Shown in pieces: positions 40,932-50,065 of a DNA stretch of 50,065 nucleotides (positions within the stretch are counted from its first letter, which is position 1; each line of letters opens with the position of its first letter). Made by a program: the position numbers and the translations under genes. Source of the DNA: Candidatus Gastranaerophilales bacterium (GTDB lineage Bacteria > Cyanobacteriota > Vampirovibrionia > Gastranaerophilales > Gastranaerophilaceae); the NCBI GenBank assembly GCA_944326915.1, contig CALVFT010000008.1, forward strand, positions 1-50,065, read 5' to 3'. A model generated the notes under the pieces. That model was not told where the DNA came from, made no database searches, and was given only the letters and a program-made list of their open reading frames with translations.

Positions 40932-43610
40932 TTATTTACAACCTAGAGGTCCTTCTTCTTCTTTGCTGTGTTTAAATTCTATTACTGCTTGAGCTGCTGC
41001 TAGTCGAGCTTGAGGAACTCTAAATGGCGAGCAGGATACATAGTTCAATCCTATTCTGTGGCAGAATTTTACAGATGCAGGATCACCGCCGTGTTCGCCA
41101 CAGATGCCTCGTTTTAGGTGAGGTCTTACTTTTAGAGCTTTATCAAGGGCTATTTTCATTAATTGCCCTACTCCTTCTTGATCTAAAGTTGCAAATGGAT
41201 TTGATGGAAGGATTTTTTGCTCGATGTATTTTTGTAGGAATTTACCTTCAGCATCATCTCTTGAGTAGCCAAAAGTCATTTGAGTAAGGTCATTTGTTCC
41301 GAAAGAGAAGAACTCTGCATATTCAGCTATTTGGTCAGCAGTGAGAGCTGCTCTTGGAATTTCAATCATTGTACCGAATTTGTAATCAACTCTTACTCCT
41401 TTTTCATTCATTACTTCTTTAGCGACACGTTCTAGTACTCCTTGAACTGTTTTCAATTCATTTACGTGTCCTACAAGAGGTATCATGATTTCAGGTTTTA
41501 CATCAAGTCCTTCTTTTTTCAAATCGCAAGCTGCATAGAATATTGCTCTTACTTGCATTTCATTTATTTCAGGGTATGTAAGCCCTAAACGGCAACCTCT
41601 TAGTCCCATCATAGGGTTTGATTCTGACATGCTTTCAACAAGATTAAGCATTTTTTCATCTTCTTTATAATCGTCACCAAGAGCTTTTTTTCTTGCTACT
41701 GTTGCAATTAATTCTTCTTTGTTTGGTAAAAATTCATGTAAAGGTGGGTCTAGAAGTCTTATTGTCATAGGTTTGTCACCAAGAGCTTTGAACATTGCAT
41801 AAAAATCTGAATATTGCATAGGTAGAAGATGTTCTAATGCTTCTTTTCTAGCTTCAGGTGTACCTGCAATAATCATTTTTTGAACCCAAGGAAGTCTTTC
41901 CGGATCCATAAACATATGTTCTGTTCTACAAAGTCCAACCCCTTCAGCTCCAAGTTCAAGAGCTTTTGCAACATCTGCAGGAGTATCAGCATTTGCTCTT
42001 ACACCGAGAAGTTTTATTTCATTTACCCAAGTAAATAGCTTATTGAAGTTTTCATCCATAGTTGGAGGTATTAAGTGAACTGCTCCTTCCATAACTTCTC
42101 CGGTACCACCATCTAGGGATATGATTTCATCTTTATGATAGACTTTTCCACTTTTACTTGTAAGAGTTTCATTTTTTAAGTCGATAGATAAATCTTCTGC
42201 ACCTGCAACGCAAGGTTTACCCATACCTTTTGCAACTACAGCTGCGTGAGAAGTCATACCGCCTCTTAGGGTAAGAACTCCTTGAGAGGCAATCATTCCA
42301 TGAATGTCATCAGGACAAGTTTCTATACGTACAAGAATGACTTTTTCTCCAGCTTTACCTCGCTCAGCTGCTTCTTCTGTATCAAAAACTATTTTACCAA
42401 CAGCTGCACCTGGAGATGCTGCAAGACCTTGGGCAATTTTTACTGCTTCTTTTTTTGCTTTAGGGTCAAAGTCTGGTAATAGAACTTGATATAATTGATT
42501 TGGATCGACAAGTTCTATTGCTCTTTCTTTATCTATGATTCCTTCTTCAGCCATTTCTACAGCAATTCTTACTGAAGCTTTAGCTGTTCTTTTACCGTTA
42601 CGGGTTTGAAGAATATATAGTTTTCCGCGTTCAATTGTGAATTCCATATCTTGAACATCTTTGTACCCTTTTTCAAGTTTTTTTGCGATATCAACGTATT
42701 GTTTGTATTGTTCAGGCATATCATGTTCAAGTTCTGCAATTGGTTTCGGTGTTCTGATACCTGCTACAACGTCTTCACCTTGTGCGTTAGTAAGGTATTC
42801 GCCATAGAATTTATTTTCTCCGGTAGAAGGGTTTCTTGTGAATGAAACACCTGTAGCACAATCATCGCCCATGTTTCCAAATACCATTGTTTGGACGTTT
42901 ACAGCAGTTCCATAATTGTGGTCTATTTTATAGTGGTTTCTGTATGCTACAGCTCGAGGAATATTCCAAGAACGGAATACTGCTTCGATTGCTTCTTGTA
43001 ATTGAATATATGGATCTTGTGGAAAGTCTTTGCCTGTTTCTTTTTTAATTAATTCTTTATATGGCTCAATTAAAGATTTCCAGTCTTCTGCGGTAAGATC
43101 TGTATCTGATTTATAATTTTTTTCTTCTTTGATTTTATCAAGATAGTCTTCAAATTTTTGTCTATCAATATCCCAAGCAACTGAACCAAACATTGTTAGG
43201 AAGCGTCTATATGAATCATAGCAAAATCTTGGATTGTTTGTTAACTTTATCATACCTTCAACGGTATCGTCATTCATACCAAGGTTTAGAATAGTTTCCA
43301 TCATACCTGGCATAGAAAGTCTTGCTCCGGAACGGACTGAAACTAGTAGAGGATTTTCTGTATCACCAAATTTTTTGCCTGTTTGATTTTCAACATCTTT
43401 TAGAGCTGTTTTTACTTCATCCATAAGTCCTGCAGGCATTTTATTCCCGTGGTTAATATAATCCATACAAGTTTCTGTTGTAATTGTAAGCCCTGGAGGT
43501 ACAGGTAGACCTAAGTTGGTCATTTCTGCTAAATTCGCACCTTTTCCGCCCAAAAGGTCTCGCATATCCGCATTACCTTCTCTGAATAGCCATACGCGTT
43601 TGTCTGCCAT
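40932..43610 (-). CDS. ppdK: Pyruvate, phosphate dikinase
   Basis: Interconverts pyruvate + ATP + Pi and phosphoenolpyruvate + AMP + PPi. Start set at ATG 43610 (892 residues, GGAG upstream); an in-frame start 11 codons earlier gives a non-family tail. N-terminal nucleotide-binding domain (LLGGKGANLAEM near 20, SVRSGARLSMPGMMETILNLG near 95), the swivelling phosphohistidine in GGMTSHAAVVAKGMGKPCV near 455, and the C-terminal PEP/pyruvate barrel with GLCRTEHMF and FGTNDLTQMTFGYSRDD, active-site Cys in GICGEHGG. In anaerobes it serves PPi-dependent glycolysis or PEP supply. Lies near a pyruvate-type ferredoxin oxidoreductase, though on separate transcripts. Confidence 0.97.
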   Translation of the reverse strand: MADKRVWLFREGNADMRDLLGGKGANLAEMTNLGLPVPPGLTITTETCMDYINHGNKMPAGLMDEVKTALKDVENQTGKKFGDTENPLLVSVRSGARLSMPGMMETILNLGMNDDTVEGMIKLTNNPRFCYDSYRRFLTMFGSVAWDIDRQKFEDYLDKIKEEKNYKSDTDLTAEDWKSLIEPYKELIKKETGKDFPQDPYIQLQEAIEAVFRSWNIPRAVAYRNHYKIDHNYGTAVNVQTMVFGNMGDDCATGVSFTRNPSTGENKFYGEYLTNAQGEDVVAGIRTPKPIAELEHDMPEQYKQYVDIAKKLEKGYKDVQDMEFTIERGKLYILQTRNGKRTAKASVRIAVEMAEEGIIDKERAIELVDPNQLYQVLLPDFDPKAKKEAVKIAQGLAASPGAAVGKIVFDTEEAAERGKAGEKVILVRIETCPDDIHGMIASQGVLTLRGGMTSHAAVVAKGMGKPCVAGAEDLSIDLKNETLTSKSGKVYHKDEIISLDGGTGEVMEGAVHLIPPTMDENFNKLFTWVNEIKLLGVRANADTPADVAKALELGAEGVGLCRTEHMFMDPERLPWVQKMIIAGTPEARKEALEHLLPMQYSDFYAMFKALGDKPMTIRLLDPPLHEFLPNKEELIATVARKKALGDDYKEDEKMLNLVESMSESNPMMGLRGCRLGLTYPEINEMQVRAIFYAACDLKKEGLDVKPEIMIPLVGHVNELKTVQGVLERVAKEVMNEKGVRVDYKFGTMIEIPRAALTADQIAEYAEFFSFGTNDLTQMTFGYSRDDAEGKFLQKYIEQKILPSNPFATLDQEGVGQLMKIALDKALKVRPHLKRGICGEHGGDPASVKFCHRIGLNYVSCSPFRVPQARLAAAQAVIEFKHSKEEEGPLGCK

Positions 43611-43653
43611 ATTGATGTCTCCTATAAAAAAATAATAAAACACTTATGTACAA

Positions 43654-43682
43654 ATTATAGCATATAACTTATATTTTTTAAA
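43654..43682 (-). promoter_or_regulatory. Promoter of ppdK
   Basis: Minus-strand TTTAAA (43677-43682), 17-nt spacer, TATAAT (43654-43659) preceded by TGC (extended -10). Confidence 0.65.
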
Positions 43683-43750
43683 CCCTTATTTTAAATTGGT
43701 AAAATATTTTGGTATGGGTGAATTATTAATTATGGGAAACCAGAAAAATG

Positions 43751-43984
43751 CTATCTTGCCTTAAAATAATCACAAATTAGAGTCTTTTTTCTTGGGACAA
43801 TATTTTTAATATTTTCAATAAATTTATTTTTCTTTGAGTTTTCTAGTTCTTTTTTTAGGATAGCTTTTTCTAAAACGACTTTATTATACAAATCAGAGCA
43901 AACTGAACTTTTATGGATATGTTCTTTTAATTTCGCCAGTTGTAGTTCTTTTTCTTTAATTGATTTAAGCAGTTCTTCTTTCAC
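43751..43984 (-). CDS. Small basic coiled-coil protein, unknown
   Basis: Not recognised. 77 residues with heptads from the N-terminus (LLKSIKEKELQLAKLKEHI, then VVLEKAILKKELENSKKNK) and a basic tail. Start is GTG at 43984; the AGG-containing sequence lies about 12 nt upstream, a weak site. Looks like a small helical hairpin, with one Cys in each half. Sits between the ppdK promoter and the 2-oxoacid oxidoreductase operon and may be the last gene of that operon if the weak terminator at 44018 is read through. Confidence 0.5.
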   Translation of the reverse strand: MKEELLKSIKEKELQLAKLKEHIHKSSVCSDLYNKVVLEKAILKKELENSKKNKFIENIKNIVPRKKTLICDYFKAR

Positions 43985-44017
43985 TTTTTACAAGGACCTC
44001 TTATTCTATATCAGGGG

Positions 44018-44045
44018 AAAAGCGGTAAAAATAAATTCACCGCAA
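44018..44045 (-). terminator. Weak terminator after the oxidoreductase operon
   Basis: GCGGT / ACCGC 5-bp stem with an AT-rich 12-nt loop, then TTTT on the minus strand. Confidence 0.4.
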
Positions 44046-44108
44046 TTTACATTATTAGAATAATATTATTCCTCTGATTTTAAATCGACTTTTTAGTTGA
44101 TTTAGTAT

Positions 44109-44657
44109 TTATACTGCTAATAAATCATACTCATAGCCTATTTTTAGAGCTTTTAAGTTAAGTGGTAAAAGATTTTTTCTATGAGGTGGAATTACAGTGT
44201 CAAGAGCATCTGTAAGGTTTTCCATTGATACAATTTTGCTGACTTTTGATACAAGTCCTAGTGCAAGTATATTAGTCATTCTTATATTGCCTACTTCTTC
44301 TGCAAGTTTAGTCATCGGAGCAAAAATGTAATTAATGTCCATACGAGGTTTAACTTTTTGTACAAGAGAAGAATTGGCTATCATGTAACCACCTTTTTTT
44401 ATCTTTGATAAAAATTTATCAAAAGATGCTTGATTTAGTGCAACAATGAAATCAGCATCTTTTTTGTTTACAGAGCTAACTTCTGTTTCAGAGGTTACTA
44501 TTTCACAATTTACTGTACCTCCACGCATTTCTGCTCCATAACTTGGATACCAAGTTACGTTCAAACCTTTTTGCATACAAGCGTTAGCTAACACTTCTCC
44601 TGCAAGAAGTACTCCTTGTCCACCAAAGCCTGCTATTATAAAATTCTTTTCACTCAT
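44109..44657 (-). CDS. 2-oxoacid:ferredoxin oxidoreductase, gamma subunit
   Basis: 182 residues from ATG 44657, chosen for the AAGGAAA site upstream; an in-frame start 8 codons earlier lacks one and overlaps the beta gene. Opens FIIAGFGGQGVLLAGEVLANA, the gamma-subunit signature, with WYPSYGAEMRGGTVNCEI near 40. Completes the alpha-beta-gamma-delta enzyme encoded here. Such enzymes oxidatively decarboxylate a 2-oxoacid to its CoA thioester, reducing ferredoxin. Substrate (2-oxoglutarate, 2-oxoisovalerate or pyruvate) cannot be decided. Confidence 0.9.
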   Translation of the reverse strand: MSEKNFIIAGFGGQGVLLAGEVLANACMQKGLNVTWYPSYGAEMRGGTVNCEIVTSETEVSSVNKKDADFIVALNQASFDKFLSKIKKGGYMIANSSLVQKVKPRMDINYIFAPMTKLAEEVGNIRMTNILALGLVSKVSKIVSMENLTDALDTVIPPHRKNLLPLNLKALKIGYEYDLLAV

Positions 44658-44680
44658 TATTATATTTCCTTTTTCATACA

Positions 44681-45439
44681 TTATTCTTGAACTTGAGTTG
44701 TTACATCTTTATATATGCCAGGTTTAAATATTGGCATCATTTCATTTTTAACTCTGTCATGAGCTTGTTTTGGATTCATTTTCCAGTTTGTTGGACAAGT
44801 AGATAATATTTCTACAAAACCAAAACCAAGCCCTTTTAGTTGGACTTCAAAAGCTTTTTTGATAGCTTGTTTTGCTTTTCTTATGTTTGCAACAGTATCT
44901 AGTGAAACTCTTGCAGAAAATGCTGTTCCGTCGCATAGTGCAACGTGTTCTGCAATCTTTATTGGATAGCCATAGTATTCCACATTTCTTCCTGTAGGAG
45001 AGGTTGTTGTTACTTGTCCTAAAAGAGTTGTTGGACCAAGCTGTCCTCCTGTCATACCATAAGTGGTATTATTTATACATATTGCGCTTATATTTTCACC
45101 TCTAAGTGCTGCATGTAGACTTTCTGCAAGTCCGATTGATGCAAAATCACCATCACCTTGGTATGTAAATACAAATTTATCAGGTCTGGCTCTTTTTACA
45201 CCGGTAGCTTCTGCCATTGCACGACCGTGAGGTGATTCGATTGAATCTACATCTAAGAAATCATACAAAGTAACTGAACAACCTATTGATGCTGCCAGTA
45301 TTGTTTTTTCTTTTAAATTTAATTCATCTAAAACTTCTGCTATAAGTCTTATTGCTACACCGTGATCACAACCTGGACAGAATGAATATTTTGCGTCTTT
45401 TTTAAATGAATCTGCAATTTTAAATACTTGTGTTGCCAT
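44681..45439 (-). CDS. 2-oxoacid:ferredoxin oxidoreductase, beta subunit (TPP-binding)
   Basis: 252 residues. CPGCDHGVAIRLIAEVLDEL near 20, SIGCSVTLYDFLD, the HGRAMAEATGVKRARPD segment and the thiamine diphosphate motif YQGDGDFASIG ... NNTTYGMTGGQ near 90-125. Second catalytic subunit of the ferredoxin oxidoreductase; sits 25 nt after the alpha gene. The order on the minus strand is delta, alpha, beta, gamma. Confidence 0.93.
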   Translation of the reverse strand: MATQVFKIADSFKKDAKYSFCPGCDHGVAIRLIAEVLDELNLKEKTILAASIGCSVTLYDFLDVDSIESPHGRAMAEATGVKRARPDKFVFTYQGDGDFASIGLAESLHAALRGENISAICINNTTYGMTGGQLGPTTLLGQVTTTSPTGRNVEYYGYPIKIAEHVALCDGTAFSARVSLDTVANIRKAKQAIKKAFEVQLKGLGFGFVEILSTCPTNWKMNPKQAHDRVKNEMMPIFKPGIYKDVTTQVQE

Positions 45440-45464
45440 TTTTATCCTCTTTAAAATTTTTTAA

Positions 45465-46526
45465 TTACAATCTCATTGCTCGTTCTACTATATCATCAAC
45501 GCTAGGAGGAGCTCCTACACCTTTGTTTAATAGTTCAACATCAGCTTTACCGTTGACTGCTAGTTTTACATCGTTTATCATTTGTCCCATATTTACTTCT
45601 ACACATAGAAATTTTCTTACGGATTGTGATAATTCTGCTAGTCTTTTATTTGGGAATGGGAACAATGTTATCGGTCTGAAGAAACCAACTTTTAGACCTT
45701 GTTCTCTACATTGTTTTACCGCTGTTTTGACATTTCTTGATGTACTGCCGAAACTTACGAGTACGACATCAGCATCTTCTGTTTCAAATTCTTCCCATTC
45801 TGTTTCGTTTTCTTCAATAGTTTTATATTTTTCAAACAATTTTTCTAAGAAAACGCATTGATTATCTGCTAGTGGAGCATATGATCTTATTACTCTGTTA
45901 GAACGTCCTTTAGCTCCTGTCAAAGCCCAATCTGAGTTATCAATTTCAGGGTATGGGTATTCTCCAAATGTTACAGGTTCCATCATTTGCCCTAAAAGTC
46001 CATCAGCAAGAAGCACTGTCGGGTTTCTATATTTATGCGCAAGATAAAATGCTTTATATGTTAAATCTACGCATTCTTGAACTGTTGATGGAGCTAGTAC
46101 AATTAATTTGTAATCTCCGTTTCCACCACCTTTTGTCGCTTGGAAATAGTCTCCTTGTGAAGGGTAGATATTTCCTAGACCTGGGCCTCCGCGCATTACA
46201 CTTACAAGAACGATTGGCAATTCATCTGCTGTTGCATATGACAATGCTTCTTGCATTAAAGATACTGCGCAAGATGAAGATGAAGTCATTGCTTTTGCTC
46301 CTGTAGAGCAAGCTCCAAGCACCATATTAATTGCGGCTAATTCACTTTCTGCTGAAACGTACGCTCTTCCAAGTTCTTGCATTTTTCCGCTCATGAATTC
46401 CCCAATTTCACTTTGAGGAGTGATTGGGTAGCCAAAATAACATTCTACTCCAGCGTTTATTGCTGCTTGTGCTATAGCGTAGTTCCCTTTAGTTAAAACT
46501 TTTTTATTTGTCAAACATTCCACCAT
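45465..46526 (-). CDS. 2-oxoacid:ferredoxin oxidoreductase, alpha subunit
   Basis: 353 residues. GNYAIAQAAINAGVECYFGYPITPQSEI near 12-40 is the pyrimidine-binding region, MTSSSSCAVSLMQEALSYATADELP near 80 and MRGGPGLGNIYPSQGDY near 110 are family signatures; the C-terminal transketolase-like domain begins near 245 (VVLVSFGSTSRNVKTAVKQC). The alpha subunit has no fused ferredoxin or gamma domain, matching the four-subunit type. Confidence 0.93.
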   Translation of the reverse strand: MVECLTNKKVLTKGNYAIAQAAINAGVECYFGYPITPQSEIGEFMSGKMQELGRAYVSAESELAAINMVLGACSTGAKAMTSSSSCAVSLMQEALSYATADELPIVLVSVMRGGPGLGNIYPSQGDYFQATKGGGNGDYKLIVLAPSTVQECVDLTYKAFYLAHKYRNPTVLLADGLLGQMMEPVTFGEYPYPEIDNSDWALTGAKGRSNRVIRSYAPLADNQCVFLEKLFEKYKTIEENETEWEEFETEDADVVLVSFGSTSRNVKTAVKQCREQGLKVGFFRPITLFPFPNKRLAELSQSVRKFLCVEVNMGQMINDVKLAVNGKADVELLNKGVGAPPSVDDIVERAMRL

Positions 46527-46560
46527 TTTTATATCCTTTATTCCGATTGAATCGGTTTAT

Positions 46561-46773
46561 TTAATCTTTGTATACTTCTTTGATTGCTAAATCTGGACAT
46601 CTTGTAGCACACATTGCACATCCCAGACATTCGTTGTTAGGATCACAAAATTCTACAAGATGAGCACCTAAGTTATTTGTCTTATCACTTACTTTAATAA
46701 GTTTTTTAGGACATTCTTCAATACACAGATAACATGCTTTACATCTGTTTTCGTCAATTACTATGTGACTCAT
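46561..46773 (-). CDS. 2-oxoacid:ferredoxin oxidoreductase, delta subunit (2x[4Fe-4S] ferredoxin)
   Basis: 70 residues from ATG 46773 (AGAGG upstream). Two cluster motifs: CKACYLCIEECP near 11-22 and CLGCAMCATRCP near 48-59. Passes electrons to external ferredoxin. First gene of the operon; the alpha gene follows after 34 nt. Confidence 0.94.
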   Translation of the reverse strand: MSHIVIDENRCKACYLCIEECPKKLIKVSDKTNNLGAHLVEFCDPNNECLGCAMCATRCPDLAIKEVYKD

Positions 46774-46806
46774 TTCCACCTCTTATATTCCCATGACTAT
46801 TTAAGT

Positions 46807-46812
46807 ATTATA
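46807..46812 (-). promoter_or_regulatory. Extended -10 of the oxidoreductase operon
   Basis: Minus-strand TATAAT with TGC directly upstream; no good -35 at the expected place. Confidence 0.5.
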
Positions 46813-46873
46813 GCACTTAATATTTTAAAAGGTTACTAGTAGCTTAACAATTGTAATATTATTAGTTAATATG

Positions 46874-46903
46874 TTGCTTAAATATTTATAATTCTGATAT
46901 ATT
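46874..46903 (+). promoter_or_regulatory. Promoter of the giant coiled-coil gene
   Basis: TTGCTT (46874-46879), 18-nt spacer, TATATT (46898-46903) preceded by TGA (extended -10); ATG at 46943. Confidence 0.5.
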
Positions 46904-46942
46904 TATAATAAGAGGGATATTTTTAAGGGAAAGTGGATACGA

Positions 46943-49900
46943 ATGGCAAAAACGGTTGAAGAACTTGCTGAAATTTTGAATAATCTAAATGAAGAGTATA
47001 AAAATAATACAGAGGAGTTTGATAAAGTCTTAAAAAACATAGTAGATAAGTTGGATGCTATGCTTGAAGATCAAGAAGAGTATGATTCTGTAAAAATTTA
47101 TGTTTCTGAACTTAAAGAAGCAATTGAGGTCAAAAATGATTATGCTACAACTCTTTTGGATAATATCGAGTCTTTGATTACAAGGGTTTTGGATAATCAA
47201 GAGGCAGGTGCTAAGACTTCCCAAATAAGAGATTTATTCCAAATATTGAATGCTAATATTGAACTATTTTCTTCTAAAATATCCGCACAAGGTGATTTGA
47301 TTGCTCAAATCGAAGAAGACATAAATATTTTAAAACCTAGTGAATCCACAAGACAAGAACTTGTAGATAATATTAATGAAGTAAAAGAGCAAGTTGCAGG
47401 TATCAATGCTCAAATTTATTCCTCTTTTGATACTGTGAATGACAATATAAATTCTGCCGTGAAGTTGTTGGAGTCTGTTGATATCACGTCTCAGAATGAA
47501 TTTGTGAAACAGAATTTAGTTGTTATAAAAGATAGTTATGCTTCTGTATTAGATGTTTTGAAACTTCAAGACGAAAAAATTGCAGGTTTATTTGAAAAAT
47601 TAGAAGGAATATCAACTAAAGAAGATTTAGATAAAATGTCTTCTAAAATTGATGAAATAGGAGCATTTTTTGTGGCTTCTAATAACGCAAATAATCAAAA
47701 AATAGATGAAGGTTTTGATAACATCGAAAATGAATTTGCAGGTATAACTGAACAGATTTCAGCAAAAAACGATGAAATTGTATCTTTTTTACAAGAGAGT
47801 GATGAACATAAACTTGAAAATTTGAGGATGGTTGCTGAAAGTATAAAATCTTTGCAAGAGGTTTTGGATTCTGCAAATATTGAGTATAAAGCGCTGTTGG
47901 AAGAAAGAATTGTTGGACTTAAGTCATATGTTTCAGATATAGGGGATTCTTTATATTCGTCTTATACTGAAGGGAATTCCTTGTTGAGTGATAAGCTTTC
48001 TTCTTTAGATGAATTGAGTCATGGCTTTGAAACCTCTTTAATTAATGTAAATGTAAATTTGCAAAATATCCTAAAAAACCTTATGGCTATGGATCCTACA
48101 GAGCAAAATGATATTATTAAAAGAGAACTTGAAAATATTTACATGAGTGCAAATGCAATTTTGGCATCATTAAAGATTGCAGACCAAAAAAATGATGAAA
48201 TTGTTGCGATGTTTAGCAATATAGCTAGTTGTGATGATTTAAATAAAATTCAGGAGACTTTAGATAATATTACAGTAAGAGTGCATGATATATTTTCAGG
48301 AATAAATTCTCTATCGTCAAAGGATGATATTGCTCAAATAGATGCAAAAATTAGTGATTGTTCAAAAGTTATTGAAGAATTAAAAAATGCTGTTTTGTCA
48401 TCTGTTTCTGAAAATAATTCTGTTATTGAAGAACAGTTGAGTAAGCTTGAAATGTCTTTAAAAGCTTCAATGTCTGAGAATAGTTTTGTAGAGTTTAAAA
48501 AGGATTTAGCTGATTTTATTCAAAAAATTCTTGATAATTCTGCGGCGTTGCATATAAATACTGAAGATACAAAATTAAAAATTGCAGATATTTATTTAAA
48601 ATTGAAAGAACAGGATTGTTCAGCTGATGTAAAAGGTATTTTGGAAAATGTGATTGCTCTAAAACAATGTTTTGAAGGTAATTCTCAAAATATTATTTCA
48701 GAAGTAAAACAGGTTTCGCAAGATGTTTCAGAAATGAAAGATGAGTTTGTGAAATTGGGATTGGCAAATAATGCTAAAGTTTCTGAAAATATAGAAGTGA
48801 TATCATCAAAGTTGGATAATATTCAAGATAATCTTGCTCTTGAAGTTGCAAATACTTTTGCTGATATGAAGGATATGTTCTCGAACTTGGCAGGAGAAAT
48901 TAGCTCTATACAATCTGAACATTCTGAGTATGTAAAGGATTCATATAGCACGCAAGTTCAAAAATTAGCTCAAGTTGCTGAAGATGTTCAACAAATTGGA
49001 GATTCTGTCAGACAGTTTTCTGATAGCGAAAAACAAAATTTGGAGGAAGCATTAGCAAATTTAAAAGATTACATTACTGAACTTGATGTCGCAGCTAAAG
49101 ATTCAAGTGATTTGACTAATGCAAAATTTGTTGAAAAATTAGTTCATATTGAGGAATTGATATCTCAAAATGTTGACTCTTATGAAACAAATTGGGCTGT
49201 TCTTCAAAGTAAATTGAATGAGTATGCTCAACATGTTGATAAAGTGAATGAGGATACTGAAGCAAAGTTATCAAATTCGATAGAAGAAGTTAATTCTATA
49301 AGAGTTGAATTGAGTGCTTTATCTGAATTGATTACAAGAAATTTCAATGATGAAGATGGTAAATTTGATAATGTTGTTGCCCTATTAGATGCAGGTGTAA
49401 AAAGTGTTTCTGATAGTATTTCTGAAATTAACTCTGATTTGAAAAATAAAATTGGTGATGCTATAAAAGAAGATTTGGTGTCATTAGATGACAAGTTTGA
49501 GAATATTTTGTCACTGGTTGATGTTTTAAAATCTGATGCAGATAGTTCAAGACAGAATTTTATTTCTGATTTGGAGGATAAATTTTCTCTACTTAAACAA
49601 GAATTGGATTTAGCTAATACCGATATTGTTAATGTTTTGAATGAGAAATTTGAACTAATAACTGCAGATTTTTCTGAGATAAAAACTAACATAGAAGATG
49701 TTTTGAATTCGGATTCTCTTAAAGCTTTAGGTGGATTTAAAGAAGCTTTAGAAATGTCATATATGAATATATCTGCTGACCTATTAAAAGCATTCGGAGA
49801 AAATCAGGAATCTATATCTCAATTAGAAAATGTATACAAGGAAGTTTCTAATAAAATTTCTGAAATTGAAGATTGCCTTAAGGTTGATACGCAAGAAAAT

Positions 49901-50065
49901 CTTGAGCTTGTAAAACTTGCAGTAGAAACTGTTCAAAAGAATGTAAAAGATGAATTTGAAGATTGGAATAGTGCAATATCTCAGTTGAATGCAAAAATTG
50001 ATGAAATTGCAGAAAAATCTGAAAATTCTTTATCAATGTTGAAAGAAGAAATTCAAAATAATATT
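46943..50065 (+). CDS. Giant coiled-coil protein, 3' end outside window
   Basis: Open for 1041 codons from ATG 46943 (RBS AAGGGAAAG upstream) to the window edge; I followed the frame by hand with no stop. Almost entirely charged heptad-like helix rich in Asp, Glu, Lys, Ser, Asn and Ile, with very few prolines and no signal peptide or membrane helix seen. Degenerate repeats recur, for example STKEDLDKMSSKIDEI, SCDDLNKIQETLDNI and SSKDDIAQIDAKI. Proteins of this type act as cytoskeletal scaffolds, chemoreceptor-like rods or surface fibres, but no specific family is recognised. Divergent from the oxidoreductase operon. Confidence 0.85.
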   Translation, partial: MAKTVEELAEILNNLNEEYKNNTEEFDKVLKNIVDKLDAMLEDQEEYDSVKIYVSELKEAIEVKNDYATTLLDNIESLITRVLDNQEAGAKTSQIRDLFQILNANIELFSSKISAQGDLIAQIEEDINILKPSESTRQELVDNINEVKEQVAGINAQIYSSFDTVNDNINSAVKLLESVDITSQNEFVKQNLVVIKDSYASVLDVLKLQDEKIAGLFEKLEGISTKEDLDKMSSKIDEIGAFFVASNNANNQKIDEGFDNIENEFAGITEQISAKNDEIVSFLQESDEHKLENLRMVAESIKSLQEVLDSANIEYKALLEERIVGLKSYVSDIGDSLYSSYTEGNSLLSDKLSSLDELSHGFETSLINVNVNLQNILKNLMAMDPTEQNDIIKRELENIYMSANAILASLKIADQKNDEIVAMFSNIASCDDLNKIQETLDNITVRVHDIFSGINSLSSKDDIAQIDAKISDCSKVIEELKNAVLSSVSENNSVIEEQLSKLEMSLKASMSENSFVEFKKDLADFIQKILDNSAALHINTEDTKLKIADIYLKLKEQDCSADVKGILENVIALKQCFEGNSQNIISEVKQVSQDVSEMKDEFVKLGLANNAKVSENIEVISSKLDNIQDNLALEVANTFADMKDMFSNLAGEISSIQSEHSEYVKDSYSTQVQKLAQVAEDVQQIGDSVRQFSDSEKQNLEEALANLKDYITELDVAAKDSSDLTNAKFVEKLVHIEELISQNVDSYETNWAVLQSKLNEYAQHVDKVNEDTEAKLSNSIEEVNSIRVELSALSELITRNFNDEDGKFDNVVALLDAGVKSVSDSISEINSDLKNKIGDAIKEDLVSLDDKFENILSLVDVLKSDADSSRQNFISDLEDKFSLLKQELDLANTDIVNVLNEKFELITADFSEIKTNIEDVLNSDSLKALGGFKEALEMSYMNISADLLKAFGENQESISQLENVYKEVSNKISEIEDCLKVDTQENLELVKLAVETVQKNVKDEFEDWNSAISQLNAKIDEIAEKSENSLSMLKEEIQNNI

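Noticed and set aside
43751-44108. tRNA or small RNA between the dikinase and the oxidoreductase operon
   Set aside because: Searched by eye for cloverleaf and T-loop words; only AT-rich palindromes and a weak hairpin seen.
47679-48500. Possible tandem DNA repeat in the coiled-coil gene
   Set aside because: The similarity is at protein level only; no exact or near-exact DNA unit repeats.
49228-49692. Minus-strand open frame of 154 codons
   Set aside because: Shadow of the giant coiled-coil gene; Ser-rich composition is what the complement of its codons gives.

Overview
The window is AT-rich chromosomal DNA (by eye about one third G+C) from a bacterium of the non-photosynthetic cyanobacterial sister lineage, most likely a gut Gastranaerophilales (Melainabacteria/Vampirovibrionia). 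This placement is an inference. It rests on a Ycf45-like ATPase with a C-terminal R3H-type nucleic-acid-binding region at 38920-40554, a pilin of the AFTLAE type, ferredoxin-linked fermentation enzymes, oxygen-independent ribonucleotide reductases, and frequent TTG starts. I saw no tRNA, rRNA, insertion sequence, phage gene or CRISPR array.

Layout. 1-1939: the 3'-truncated B12-dependent ribonucleotide reductase nrdJ (minus). 2143-6308: a dicarboxylate/glutamate symporter and ileS. 6366-8614: a small membrane-anchored protein, then the first member of an unknown family, behind a perfect sigma-28 promoter. 8777-13513: fusA and pheT. 13624-17608: an SH3-like exported protein, then rplI with a one-carbon module (MetE-like methyltransferase, CooC-like ATPase, folD). 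17619-17942: a miniature family member. 18114-23209: the ribosomal operon infA-rpmJ-rpsM-rpsK-rpsD-rpoA-rplQ-truA-rplM-rpsI (minus). 23468-27494: pilin, divergent XRE regulator, lepB, polyprenyl synthase, glycosyltransferase. 27659-28768: family member two. 28888-31567: an unknown three-gene operon behind a cobalamin riboswitch. 31770-33221: a frameshifted HNH gene. 33416-36006: nrdD and nrdG behind a second cobalamin riboswitch. 36083-40886: plsC-like gene, family member three, R3H ATPase, glutaredoxin. 40932-46773: pyruvate phosphate dikinase and a four-subunit 2-oxoacid:ferredoxin oxidoreductase. 46943 to the end: a giant coiled-coil protein running off the window.

Two themes stand out. 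The first is vitamin B12: a B12-dependent reductase (nrdJ) and its B12-independent replacement (nrdDG, behind a class-II-like cobalamin riboswitch) lie in one window, and a very similar riboswitch precedes an operon of unknown function. That operon is therefore probably part of the cell's response to B12 shortage. The second is a family of four proteins with conserved helical ends and an unrelated middle. Three have TAAA-N15/16-GCCGATAA-like promoters, so they probably belong to a sigma-28 (flagellar or late secretion) regulon although no flagellar gene is present here.
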